Positions 33,126-45,760 of a DNA stretch of 64,000 bases are shown here, piece after piece. The position numbers were made by a program, and so were the translations under genes. Location of the stretch: positions 4,137,359 to 4,201,358 of the forward strand of contig CM037832.1 in NCBI GenBank assembly GCA_021234535.1, in the 5' to 3' direction. The stretch comes from Stichopus chloronotus. Taxonomy: Eukaryota; Echinodermata; Holothuroidea; Aspidochirotida; Stichopodidae. Under the pieces are notes generated by a model. The model was given only the letters and a program-made list of their open reading frames with translations. It was not told where the DNA came from and did not search any database. Within the stretch, counting starts at the first letter, position 1. Each line of letters starts with the position of its first letter.

Positions 33126-36100
33126 GTCATCTAGAGTGTCAAGGTGTGGAATGGTGTGAATAGGGGACGGAGTGTCGCGCCCGTAGGGTCTCCAGACCAT
33201 ACTGGAAAAGGTAAGATGCCATCTTGGTTTGGCGAGGGGGGGGGGGGGGGGGAGGCGCCATCATACAAGTGGCAAGACATTGCAAGTTATGTGTCCTATA
33301 GTTGTAATGTTATCCTTTTAAGGTGCTATGACATGATAATCACAAAGAAAATAATCACACAGAAAATCTAAGCCGGAGGCTGAGTCTTTAGAAAGAAAAA
33401 CTGGCTTTACTTCCACCAACAAGGAAGATCGAACGATGTCTAAGTTTGTGAACTTGAGGAGGGTTTAGAAGCCTGTAACCTACTTAGGGGTGCCTCTTTA
33501 GCTTCTTATTAGAGTGACTTACATACGAATATAAAATTTCATTTAAAGGAGATTAAACATTCGTAATGAGTACATATATCCATACTTATCATCATGCCAT
33601 TTTTAAAATTTCTCTTCACCCACCGTTTCATACATTTTTTATTTCTGTTTGCCCCCAAACTCATTTTACAGGTTATGTTCTTGTTTCAGGAACATGGTAC
33701 ACTGAACACTCTTCCTGACATTCAAATTTCGCCTCCAAACTCAGCTTCTTGCCTTACCTTACTAAGGGATATGGATCGACGATTACATTGAAGATCATGG
33801 AATTTCTTCGATTTTCTTTTTCTTCCCCTCCCCCTAGATTGTCATGAGTAGGCCTATAACGTATTTTAATGACAATGGACTCCTTCCAGGATCCATCGAC
33901 GTATTACCCCGAAGTTCATAACCACATTAAAACAACTTCCTTTCGCCAACGTTTCCCCCATAATTTGTAACATTTTGTAAATTGTGAACATATGTATTTT
34001 AGAATCAAGCTTATTTCAAATTCAATGATAATGAATCAATTAGAGCCTATAAAAAAAAATAGTAGTAGTAAAGAGAGGAGTGGGCAGCAAGTCGATGCCG
34101 AAATTCTGGAGTGAGTGGTTCGGCTCGTGGATGATGTTTTGTGGATGATGTTTCATTCAGGATAGCCTATTCTCCACTCGGCTGTTTTTTTATCCTTTTT
34201 TAGCCTCGCGATTAGCGGAGGAGTGGGTTGGATATTTTTCACACATAAAAGGGAAAATGAAGGAATCCCACGAAGACAATTTTTGCCGAAGTGGACTTCA
34301 TGAAGTTTTCAGTAACGACTAACGAGTGAAAAATAAAATTAACGTTTAACACAGCAAAGGTAACCGAAGCTTAATCCCATAAACGATTTTTTTTTTTTTT
34401 ATATATATATTTCAACTGTCTCTTTAAGGGGTACAATGTGACATAAAATAGGCCTAATTGCAACATAATGAAGATATATGTCATCTGAACATATTAAGAT
34501 AATACCAGTTATAATGAAAATGTGATTTAAAAACCTAGCAATTAGTACGTTACTAAGAAGTGAGTTGCTATCATTTCATGGAATTGTTAAATGACGAAGG
34601 CTGTCAAAAATACAGTGGTAAGAGATGCATCGTTGAAGGAAATGGGAATAAGCCCACAGGTTGATATAGTCATCAGAGCCATCCATCCATATCTTAAAAA
34701 AAAAGGGAATTACCCTTCAAGCATGGTAATACTTAGCAACTACCACTGCACTGTAGAAATCAAATACCGGTACGCTCTACTTCTTATTCCTAATGCCGCA
34801 GGAGCTCGTTCCTTTCTGGCAGAAAACTTTTCATTTACATATTTTAATATCATTTAGTCAGTCCAACAATGAATGAACTAAAACTGTTAAAAGAAGAGGT
34901 AACTTGAAATACACGCACAAAAGAGGATTATTTTTATTACCAGTAAACTCCGTGATATGTTATAACCATATTTGGGGTTGTAAATCATTCTGAAACAGGC
35001 TACCACTCAAATAGCGACAAACCATAAATGAATGTACGGTGACGCGGGTGACTCATGGTTGCATTTCATGCTCTTTTTGTTTTGAAATTTGTATTATAAC
35101 ATAAAATATTTAAATTTTTATCATACCCATGACATTCGTGGCAAGAAAAGTTTAAATCGAACTATTATCAACAGTCATTGTACACTTCAGTAATGGATAC
35201 ATATGCTAGTTACCTCAGATCTATGGTTAAATATTTTAGTTATCATGAGTCTTTTATGTTCCCTTCAGTTATCTGTAATAGTTCCTTCATATGTTTATAT
35301 CATGGAGCTTTCTGTAATTGTAACTTTTGGATGCTTTAACATCAACCCGGAATGAAAAACAAGGAAAAAATAGACTCCATATGTTGAAGATTGTAAAGAC
35401 ATTTTAAAACATGTAGAGTGTGTGAATGCCAAGAGTGCCTCGATAGAGGAACTAAACTGAAAAGCATGTTCATTATTGATATCAATTGCGCGAGAAGCTG
35501 TATTTGCGGAGAGCTCTAGAGTCACGAATAACACTCAGAGACCCTTCTCCAATAGACGTACGTGACACTATAACGATGTATCTCATCCGATTTTTTTTTT
35601 TTATGGAAAATCAGACCAGTGGTGATCTGTTAGTATTTCCCATTATGTTGGTCTGTCCTTTTTTTTTCTATAAATTGTCCCAATCCGATTACATCTGATA
35701 TGGGACTCTAAGGAGAGGTTTACTTCGAAACCATTCCGATATTTGTCACTCCTATTTGATGAAAACTGTCTACTTGTGATGACGTCACGCCAGGAATTTT
35801 TGACATTCTATTTCAGTAACCGTCAGCAATGTCTCTTGTAAGTGTGTATAGATCGCCAATCGTTTTTGCTCTTTTCGATTTAATTTGGATAAGATTGAAG
35901 CTGGAATTAAGAAAAATCAGATCAGAATTAAATTTGATATCGCTCTAGTGTGACCTACGCTTTAATCTGGTTAAATCCCTAAACATTTGCTAAAACGAAT
36001 TTTTTTTTTGAAGTTTTATACTGAGATCCATTGAATCCTGCATTGGGTGAAATGGCCCCGAGGTATGCTTACCTACCGATGGGTGTGACTGATTAAAATT

Positions 36101-36187
36101 ATGTGATACACAAGCTGTTTAAAGCATCCTTTATGGGGCTGCTATGTCGATGAAATTTGGGGTGTTGGGTCCCAAGCCTCGAGGGAC
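33126..36187. other. Intergenic with poly-G and AT tracts
   Basis: A 17-base G run at 33236-33252 and a T/AT tract near 34,388-34,412. A short open stretch after TTGTTTCAG (33,690-33,791) has protein-like composition but no family match. Confidence 0.4.
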
Positions 36188-36550
36188 TTAAAGGCAAATA
36201 GGGCGTTCAAACTGCATCAACAAGGCCTCCAAAGAAAATAGTTTCAATCATCGTTAAACCATTTACGCTCATCGATAAACATCTGCAAAAGATTCATCTC
36301 CTCAAAGCATTATGCATAAGATGACTCAAGAATTTTTGAAGGTTTGGTTTAACAAATCATTCGTGGGCGACCAAAACTGAATTTCTATTTGTGACAAATT
36401 TATTTCTTATTTCTTGAAAAGAAAAAAATAAAAATGAAAGTTGGGCCACCATACTTCCATATTTTGAACAATCTATCATTCTGTGTTCACAATGTTGGTT
36501 TTTAAATATGACAGTTTGTTTCTCTCAAATAAAAGACTTATTTGTCTTAA
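36188..36550 (-). mobile_element. TTAA-bounded MITE, family A copy 3
   Basis: Left TTAA 36188-36191, then AGGCAAATAGGGCGTTC; right end GACTTATTTGTC before TTAA at 36547-36550. Internal blocks match the reverse complement of the 28.8-kb copy (for example AACCATTTACGCTCATCGAT, TTCATCTCCTC). Its right TTAA is also the left TTAA of the next copy. Confidence 0.82.
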
Positions 36551-36899
36551 AGGGAAATAGGGCGTTTAGAATAAACCAACATGACATACAAAGTAAATAG
36601 CTGTAACCATCTTTAAACCATTCAATCTCATCAATAAATATCTGCAAACGCTTCATCTCTTCAAACCATTATGCACGTAATGAGTAACGGAAGATGCATC
36701 ATTTGAATTTTGAAAAGTGTGAGTGAACAAATTAATGTCGAGCAACAAATAACTGAATCTCTATCTTTGAGAGACTTATTTCTTGAAAAGAAGGCTACTG
36801 TCCTTCCTTATATTGAATAATCTATCATTTTATGTCCACAAATATTGATTTTAAAAGTATGGTTGTTTTCTCAAAAGCAAACGTTTTATTTCCCTTTAA
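36547..36899 (-). mobile_element. TTAA-bounded MITE, family A copy 4
   Basis: Left end TTAAAGGGAAATAGGGCGTT, right end ACGTTTTATTTCCCTTTAA. Directly abuts copy 3 in the same orientation, sharing a single TTAA. Confidence 0.85.
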
Positions 36900-37978
36900 A
36901 TACCTTTATGAAGTTTCTCAGCAACCTGTATCCGGGAGAAATTGAACTGATATCGTCACTTGATAATGAGTCTATTCCCTTTCTTTACTTATTACCCGTA
37001 AACCAGAAGGGAAACTTGATACGGATCGTTTCGTTAAACTCACTTTCAAGAATGCATTAAGTATGATTGTTTCACAGTAACGGTATTTTAGACCACATTG
37101 CATACCGTATTGTCAGGTAATTTGTTTCAAAACTGTTTGTTCAAGAGTGTACAGAGAAGTGGGGATTCGGCGGCTTCTTACTAATTGATGTAACGTCAGT
37201 TCCCCCCCCCCCCAAAAAAAAAAAGTCCGTCTGAAGACGTCACAAGTTTACGATTACTTTTTTGTGGGCTCCACACGTGCTCGATCTTGCACTGCATGGA
37301 ATGATACTATTATATTATCGGTACTTCTAAAAAGAAACGATAAACTTGAGTGATGTTTGCAGAGAGTTACAAAAATGGAAAGAAGACATGACATTACGTG
37401 AGAAACTGCTACGACATCGATCTTCTATAGTATCTATAGCTGAAAACTATACCCCGTTCAAAAAGGCCCACAATATCAGTTGGATAGACCTTCCACCTAA
37501 CGCAGTCAGCCTGAACAAAAGAAATAGATTCCCCCCCCCCCCCCCCCCAGTATTGATTGCTATGCACCTCTCTAACTTTTTACTAAAATACATTTTTCCC
37601 CATGATTCTTCGATTACCAACAAAGTTCATTAAAACATCCATTACCTTCCGGCTGTTAAAGGCGGTGCTGCGAACTCTCCTTTAACTAAAGTAAAATTGG
37701 ACATTTGCGTCACCCTCCAGGTCCTTAAGGCAACTAATATTTCAGATATATTTAGATACGAGAATGGCTGAAAGGGATGTTTTAACTGCTCAATGTTTTG
37801 AAACTTCCAAAATGTTTTTTTTTACACCAAACTCTACATCACCTCACTCTCGCCACCATCTGAAAATTACGTACTCGATTTTACTGGTACTTAATTTTAT
37901 CGAAAGCAGTTTTTAGCGGTGCTTATCCCTGCATCAAAATTGACCAGATTCAGGATATCTGAAAAGTTAGATTTTTAC
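36900..37978. other. Intergenic with poly-C tracts and one protein-like frame
   Basis: C runs at 37202-37213 (followed by an A tract) and 37531-37548 (18 C). From about 37,358 to 37,520, after TGTTTGCAG, a frame reads ELQKWKEDMTLREKLLRHRS and on to WIDLPPNAVSLNKR, then enters the C run. It looks coding-like but I recognise no family; it may be a transposon or exon relic. Confidence 0.3.
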
Positions 37979-38332
37979 TTAAAGGGAAGTAGTGCGTTCA
38001 GATTACATCAACATGGCATACAAAGGAAGAAACACACGCATTGTTAAACCATTCAGTCGGATCAATAAACATCTACTAATCTCCGTCTCCTCAAAACATT
38101 ATGCATGTGGTGAGTAGCCAAAGATGCATTATCTGAATTTAGGAAAGTTTGAGTGAACATATTATTGTTGAGCAACAAATAATTGAATTTCTATCTGAGA
38201 AACTTATTTCTTGAAAAGAAGGCCATTGTTCTTCCTTATTTCGAATTACCTAGTATCATTCTATGTCCACAAACATTGGTTTGTTAAAAATATAACTGTT
38301 TTCTGTAAAACCAACGCATTACATGCCTTTAA
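37979..38332 (-). mobile_element. TTAA-bounded MITE, family A copy 5
   Basis: TTAA at 37979-37982 then AGGGAAGTAGTGCGTTC; the right end is AACGCATTACATGCCT then TTAA at 38329-38332. Internal blocks match copies 3 and 4 (AACCATTCAGTC, GAGTAGCCAAAGATGCATTA, TTATTTCTTGAAAAGAAGG). Confidence 0.82.
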
Positions 38333-41300
38333 ACATATAATCTGCAATTCTATTTCAGAAAGTTGTATTTCTTATTAGATTTCAGATATCTGAAAATCTG
38401 TTTCAGATATTGCACTATCGAAATTTGATGATTTCATGTTAAGATGTCTCTCTATACGATTGAGGTAAATAGACTCCTTTCACGTAGATATAGTGTTTTA
38501 AAATCCCCTTCGTGTTTGCGATATGTACGACTAAATTTCAACTGCATTCAAGTCCCATGTTGCAGCAACCATTTCATATGTGTAAACTTTCACACAACTT
38601 AAGTTCTGTTTTTACGTTCATTTTTTTTTCAATTTCAGACATTCTTAATTCAATTGTGGATATTTCATTTTGATTTCAACTGCCTGTAAATACTGGCACG
38701 GTGATCAAAAAAAAAAGAAGAAAATCTGTTAACAAAATTATCTTTCGTACATTTGAAATTATTCTACGTACCTTAAATTCATTTTTAATATGTACAACAT
38801 ATACTATATGTATTTGAAATGCGAATTCATGTACGGTATCTACTGGTTTCGTTTAAATATGAAAAGGGCATCTCTATGGCTACCCCGAAACTAACGAGTG
38901 AAAATAAAAGTCACGTATAACATTTGCAAGCTTTGCTTAATTTGAAAAGGAGAAGGTTAAACAAACGGCTTCTTCCTCCCTATCCCCACCCCTTCCTCAA
39001 AATACGTTACCTTGCTTAAGCAGGCCACAAATACCTAGTACATCACGAACGTCACAAAAAAAGGAGGAAAAGGTGGGTAAAAAAATGCTTAAATGGGCTA
39101 ATGAAAGTTCATAATTACAAAAATCATTACATAAATCATTACACAAAAACTGATGTTCTTTAACGTATTTCATTTCTGAGTGTTTATCTCCAGGGGGATC
39201 TCTTTTTTATAAAAAAAAAGTTTCATTTGCTGAATTCTCATTTGTTATTTTTAAACAAATTTGGTTTTTCTAAAGAAAGTGTTGGAGTTGATTTCACTAT
39301 AATAATAAGAAAAAAAAAACAGCAACCTGGAAATAGACATTAAGTATAGAATATAAACTTCTCCCTGTACTAATAGGTGGGACTAAATAAGAAAAAAAGA
39401 ACCTTAGCGGTTTTGTGACGCGGTCGTTGAACCGATCAGAATTTTTAATTCGATTTAACTTTTAGATAACGCTCGATCTCAAACCGCGCGTTTCTCCTTC
39501 TTCTTGAAGAGTAAATGGCTGTACTAAAGTGTTCTATGAATTCAATCTTGCAACCCTGCCAAGATTTACAAGTGACACCGATGTTTGCATAAAGCATAAC
39601 GTTGGTCTCTTTAGCTTCCATTCTTTTGTATATACTTTTTTCTTTATAATTACGCCTCTTGTTTTCCTTTTCAATATCTGCACATAACATGTATTGGAAT
39701 TGTCAGACAACTGATTTGAATTAAGTTATGAGTGCAACAGACCGTGTGTGTGTGTGTGTGTGAGTCCCAAGTTTTTTTTTAAGGTGAGTGCAGAGAGACT
39801 CTCCACAGACATATTTCCGGTGAAGGCTTACACCATGGAGCTATTATTGTAATAGTTCCATGCACCAGGGCAACAAAGGGAAGGTTGCCGTAAGGGTAGA
39901 GATTACTGACGCCAAGACTCGGAATGAACCAAGAAAATCATAATAAATGGAAAACCTGCATGCTGGTGGTTGCGGTGGGTGATCTTGGTCCCCGTTCTTC
40001 ACCCTTCGTCTTGGGCATATTTTTATTACTTTCAAAAGTTGGGTTACTTTTCTTGAAATCCAACGAAGTCAAAGCTGTGCCAGACCGTTGGTGGCTATAA
40101 ATAGCTCAACCAAATTACATCTGCTCGCTGTCTCTATAGTCAACATAGCGGCTGATGGATAATCCATTATTCATGCGGTTGTATTTTCGTAATCGGAAGT
40201 TTATCGGAGGTCCTTGGGGTTTGGAGTGCAGGCTTTAGATCTAAACAGTGCAATGCGTACATGTTCAGTTCATGGAATGTAAAATAAATGTGACCTCACA
40301 ACTTCTAGGATGGTATATTTGGCTGCCGAGTAAATATTCATGGCATTTACTAATGATTTTCTCTTTTGCTACAACTTGTTTAGAAATTTGCTTGACAAAC
40401 TGAAAACGCATTTCACGCCGATATTCGGTGTCAGAGTTTTGGGAGTGAGACAAGGAGAATGAACACATGAGGGTGCTGAAAGAATTAAATCCACCAAATT
40501 TTGACCAACCAAGTACAGAAGAAAAGTTGAAGGTGCTTCAGACATAGACATAAACAAAAAGTCATGCAAAATTGTAACGCATTGATGATGAATACTTACA
40601 ATCCTTTCTTAGCCAGTTTGGTACACTAAATTAGCGTTTGCAGCGCTTCCAAAATTCGAACACGGGTACCCGCAGGCCACAAGTCGTTCGGGTATCCGAA
40701 AATACAACTTCCTTATGCTATGAGTTCCGTTGCCATGCCATAATACTTTTCGCTTGGAGGTTAGTACAACAAAATATGTTATCTTAAGGCATCATCGTGT
40801 GACCCAGGTTTTCACATACTTTTACTGTATTAGAACCAATATTTACAGAGTACTTATCATACTTATGTTCACCTAGTGGCCTCAACACGTTTCTCATTTT
40901 TTTTCCGTCATGGCGAAAAGCACGAGGTATAAAAGGGGTGGGGTCCAGAGGCCCACATTAAGACCCTGGTGGGGTGGACGGGCGAAGCCCCAAGGGATGT
41001 CCAGGGGACGATTCCCTCGGCCTTGTATTTGTAATGCATTAAAGTCATAAGTTTGAGGGTAACTCTACTGAATAAGCAGAGGCTCAAATCCAAAGTTGGA
41101 TAATTTCCAAGTACAGGAGCAAATCCCCGAAGGGTCCAAGAGTAAAATCCATCAAGCATCTAAGTTTTACCATATTTTTGATGTATTAAGTTCATTTATT
41201 AATTCTATTGATTAAGCACACTTCTGATATCAAAGTTGGATAACTTCAACCTGTTCAAGTGAGATTTTCTTTGTAACAAAACTACATCATAACACATCAT

Positions 41301-42890
41301 CAACACAATCCAAAGTTATCGTTTGTTTGACGTCTGGACGGGAGTTACCAACTTACTTATAGATGTTATTGCATTCTGTCGCAGGTTATTAACGAGTGCC
41401 CTATTATAAACTAATTCAATATGTTGGAAAAGTAACATAATTTACACACTGAGTTAGGACGGAATAAGGAAGACTAATTTCACCTATAATTGCAGTTTCA
41501 TCAATGCACTTAATTCCACACATCAAAATTCCAAGGGAAACAAATTGAGCTGCTGTCAGCGTTAGTTTTATGCCATAGGTCCAGTAACCACTGCCCAAGA
41601 ACCCAGACTTGTGTACAGAAAAAAAAAATCCCTCAAAAATTACACTATGATGGGGAAGGGGGTTGGTTGAGAGGAAGGATTTGTTTCAGAATAGATTATC
41701 TTTATCTATTTTATACGAAAACACCGATACTTACTTTCATTCACTAAAGCAACACAATTATGTTGGTTAGTCATACCAAAACCTACTAATAAGCTGTCGT
41801 TAAAATGTGACCATGACTTTTCGTATGTTCTGATGACGTTCTTCACTGAAAAGACGTCAAAACGTGACATTTTGTAGCTTTCTGCCATTTTTGTTCATGG
41901 TGCAGCCTCCATGTGAAATGCTAGCTTCGTCAAGATGAATTTGGTTCAATTTCGTAAACTCAAACCTCCTAAAGCTAAATTAAACGTAAAAGTCACCCTC
42001 CCCTTTCCTCCCCACCCCCTCCTCCTTCAAATCTTAGAAAAGCCTTCCAAAGGCCTTGTCATTCTTAATCCACCCTGTTTATGGTTAAACTAATGGAAAT
42101 AACTAATAAAACTAATTAAAGTAATTACTAAACAAATTGGTAAATGTGGTTTGCTGGCAACCTCCACACAAGCCACGTCTTCAATTTTAAAGAGCACTAT
42201 TTTGATAGTTTTAAATTTTTAATAGACGCTGATTTTTTTCCAAGAATCCATCGGAATCATTTTTCTTTGCAATTTTTCTTTCGATAGTGATGGAAGATCC
42301 AGTAAGAGAGACTTTCCATTACACTGACATACATGAAGCCTGAAGAGTGTGTTTTGAACAAATGAACACATTTTAAAAGAATCTTTAAGACTGTTAATAT
42401 GCCAGTTGACTCCCCTTGAACTGCTTTCGAACTAATTGCAAACAGCACCAATTTATCCCCAGTTATTTTACCTTCTGTCATATCTCTAACTGAAACGGAT
42501 AGTGTCTAGTATTTGCAACTGCTACCCGGGTGCCCGACGGACGATGAGAACCATGATTCGGTTCTAAAATTGCGACCCTGATCCAAACTTTCAGTGACTT
42601 ACATTGAGCATGTGACAAAAAAAAAATAAATAAATAAAATGTAACTTTTTCCGAAGAACACTTCATTGTCATGCACTTACCTACATGAAATTCGCGGTGT
42701 CACAGTAGGGTCCAAAGCAAAATGTACGTTGAATTCACAGAGAACTCGAATCCTAACCGAAGACATATTTTCGGGTAAAATACCGACCGCGGGGCTCGGG
42801 TTGGTTGGTCCAACTTTTGGACCCGTTGGATACACTAATGTGTCCCTAACAAGTTGTGTAAGCGTTAACGTATATGGTGTAACTAGTAAT
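38333..42890. other. Intergenic, little structure
   Basis: A (GT)n microsatellite lies at about 39,744-39,762 and a short AAAT repeat near 42,625-42,640. No gene recognised on either strand. Confidence 0.4.
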
Positions 42891-42893
42891 GGA

Positions 42894-43020
42894 TGGTCCA
42901 ATTATCAATCGGTGGTCCAACTATTACTGAAGGTCCAACTATTAATGATTGTCCAGCTATTACTGATTGTCCAACTATTACTGATTGTCCAGCTATTACT
43001 GATTGTCCAACTAGTGGCGG
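42894..43020 (+). repeat. 18-bp tandem repeat, about 7 copies
   Basis: Units of GTCCA(A/G)CTATTACTGATT with variation in the first two copies. The period is a multiple of three and opens a frame (QLLLIV repeats) that is not a gene. Confidence 0.9.
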
Positions 43021-44933
43021 ACAGTCGACTTAGTATCTCTCGCATATCTGGTGGCAGCGCGCTGCACGTACTAATAGGGGTCCTATAAAGAAAGCCTACG
43101 TACTTATCGTACGTTCACTTACTGTAACAGTATCTGTGAACCAATGTTCGCTTACTTATCCCAGCAGTAACGGCATTCATCTTCAAACATGCATGTACCA
43201 CTGTGGATACGGTAAGATGATTTTGATACAATTTTCGTCATAATCAATTAATGAACCAATCACTGACAAAATATCCAGGAAACCAGAATGTCTCAAGACC
43301 TTCTGATTCCTTGTCAATATCCTCAAAGAACAAAGGGCAACTTACATACCAACTTTGAATTAAGATTCCATGTCGAAACTTTTACCCGCCATAAAAAGCT
43401 TCTGCTTTTTAATTATGTTCTTTATGCTTCCAACAGGATCGGATATACCAGAGGGGGGGGGGGGGGAACTTGGGGTTGTGGCACAAACAAAATGTGGGGT
43501 CCCTTCATTCTCCACAATAGTCATGGGCCCGTTGTTTAGTGCCATGGCTTTCCTAGAGAATTACAGACAAACGGAAAGAGACCATAAAAAAATGATGAAA
43601 ATATTTTGCTTTATTTTTATTTATTTTGTTTAAGTTTTGCTATGAAATTAAAGTCTATTCTACATTAAGATGTCATTATCATAAACACTTCATATTATCA
43701 TCGTCATTAAAAAGAAGATAAACAATTTACAAACACCATATCAAAATCATGTCACAAAAGCACAAAGTAAACCAAGATTTTTTTTTATAACTTACTTTAA
43801 CGGGCAGAGCTTAGGATTGTAAAGAGATCCCAAACGATACGGATGCCAGCAGACAGCCAACCCTCACAATATAGCCTACCATACATGTTCATCCGTTCTC
43901 GAAAACCCTAACCATTGGGCTCATGTTCTATCATGTAGAAAAGATCTTTCCGAGACATGATATTAGCACATTATGGAAAATTCTGTGAGGACTAGGTGGA
44001 TCAGACAGAGATCAGACGATATGAATATTCAATACTCCGCTATTATAGCTGTTGATACTATATTGAGAGATGTGTTCGAACTTGAAGAGGTAGAAACCAC
44101 GAATATTATTCCTAGTGGTGACGTCAACCAATAGGAGGGTACGAAGTGGGGGGGGGGGGTGGCTGACCATGTATAAAGTAGTGAGGACATCAAAAGCAGA
44201 TGATGATATATTTTTAAAATTGTATTGCATTGAAAAAACTTCTCGTCATCAAAAATGAAATCAAGTTGAGACTTCGGTAAAGAAACAGATTACTGACACA
44301 GAACAAAGTGGGGTCTTTACAGTTGGAAACAAATTTTGGAACCAATCTTTAACGAGTTGGAAGAAGAACGAAATAAAAGGCAATTTTTACATCTAATGAA
44401 GTCTGATTGTAACAACTAGAAGGGGGAAAAAAAACTGTCAGCCTGCAACAATTTCAAAGTCACAAAAAAAAAAAAATAACTAAATAAAGATGAGGAAAAT
44501 GATATTGTTGACGACACAAAATTAAGATCATGGCATATCTTTAGATTTCATCCGTAATACTTGGTAAGTGTTTCAAGCAAAATCCCTTACACGGTTGCTT
44601 GATGTATGTATACAAAGTATATTCCACATGCAATTAATGAGAAAATTAGAAAAGCAATGGGATTAAGAAGAGTAGGCCCTCTTGGCATTTTTATACTTTC
44701 ATCCACTTCATAATTTAAATGTAAATGAAAACATTTTCTGCGTACAATACGTAATACATTTAGTGACAGATTAGTTAAAGAAAACATAAGATGACTGATA
44801 AATTCAAAATTTTTAGTAAGATTTCCAGCGACAAATTTCAAAACAAAAGAAAAAGACAAACGTTTGATATCCAATACGGTAACCAACGAAACAAATGAGG
44901 TGTGTAGGTGGCAGCATCTGCAAACTGGCAGTG
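43021..44933. other. Intergenic with two poly-G tracts
   Basis: G runs at 43453-43466 (14) and 44148-44159 (12). No supported gene. Confidence 0.4.
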
Positions 44934-45425
44934 TACTATCATCAATTGAGTGAACAATCATCAGCTCAGTGAACTATCAACGCAGGATACTATAATCAAC
45001 TCAGTGTACTATCATCAACTCAATAAACTATCATCAACTCAGTGAACTATCAACGCAGGGTACTATCAACTCAGTAAAACATCATTAAATCAGTGTCCTA
45101 TATCATCAACACAGTGAACTATCACCACCTCAGTGTACCATCATCAACTCAGCATCTTATCATCAAGTCATTGTACTACCATCAACTCAGTAAACTCTCA
45201 TCAAATCAGTGTACTATCATCAACTCAATGTATTATCATCAACTGAGTGAACTATCCACTCAATGAACTATCATCAATTCAGAGTACAATCATCAACTAA
45301 GTAAACTATCATGAAATCAGTGTACAATCATCAAGTCAGTGTAATCAGTGTCCAATCATCAAGTCAGTGTATTATCATCAACTCACTGGATGATCATCAA
45401 TTCACTGCACTATCATCAAATCTCT
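44934..45425 (+). repeat. ~19-bp minisatellite, about 24 copies
   Basis: Repeated TACTATCATCAACTCAGTG with many substitutions and small indels (GAACTATCAACGCAGG, CATCAAGTCAGTG). The period is about 19-20 bp. Confidence 0.92.
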
Positions 45426-45585
45426 GAGTGAATTTCTATTACCATTGATTCCACTTTATGTTACCATTAATCGCAATATATGGTTTCATTCAGTGGAATA
45501 TATGCTACCATTATTTCGAATTTAATGGCACTCAAATATCATCACCAAAATGCTAAATCAGTGCAATGTATGATGACACACTGAT

Positions 45586-45760
45586 GCTTATGGCTTAGCA
45601 TAAGCTGGTGTAGCAGCTTTGACATAATCCGTCAGTTTTTATCTGCCTTTGCAACGACTGAAGTTTGAACAGCTTTCCCTTCTTGAGATATCGTGTTTAC
45701 AAGCCAAGGCGTGACATACACAAAACACGCTCTCACACGCCACTGCCACCAAGAAATCAA
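45586..45760 (-). repeat. Inverted copy of the AGGTCA-type unit with adjacent hairpin
   Basis: GCTTATG (45586-45592) and CATAAGC (45599-45605) form a 7-bp stem. On the minus strand GTAAACACGATATCTCAAGA followed by AGGGAAAGCTG matches the start of the 3.7-kb unit, and a GTGTGAGAGCGTGTTTTGTG stretch precedes it. Confidence 0.55.

Noticed and set aside
41829..41868. Second possible hammerhead-like motif, CTGATGA followed by GACGT..ACGTC pairing
   Set aside because: The GAAA after stem II is replaced by TCAAAA, so the catalytic core is incomplete.
42666..43088. Plus-strand 140-codon frame with QLLLIV repeats
   Set aside because: Arises from the 18-bp tandem repeat; hydrophobic repeats are a by-product.
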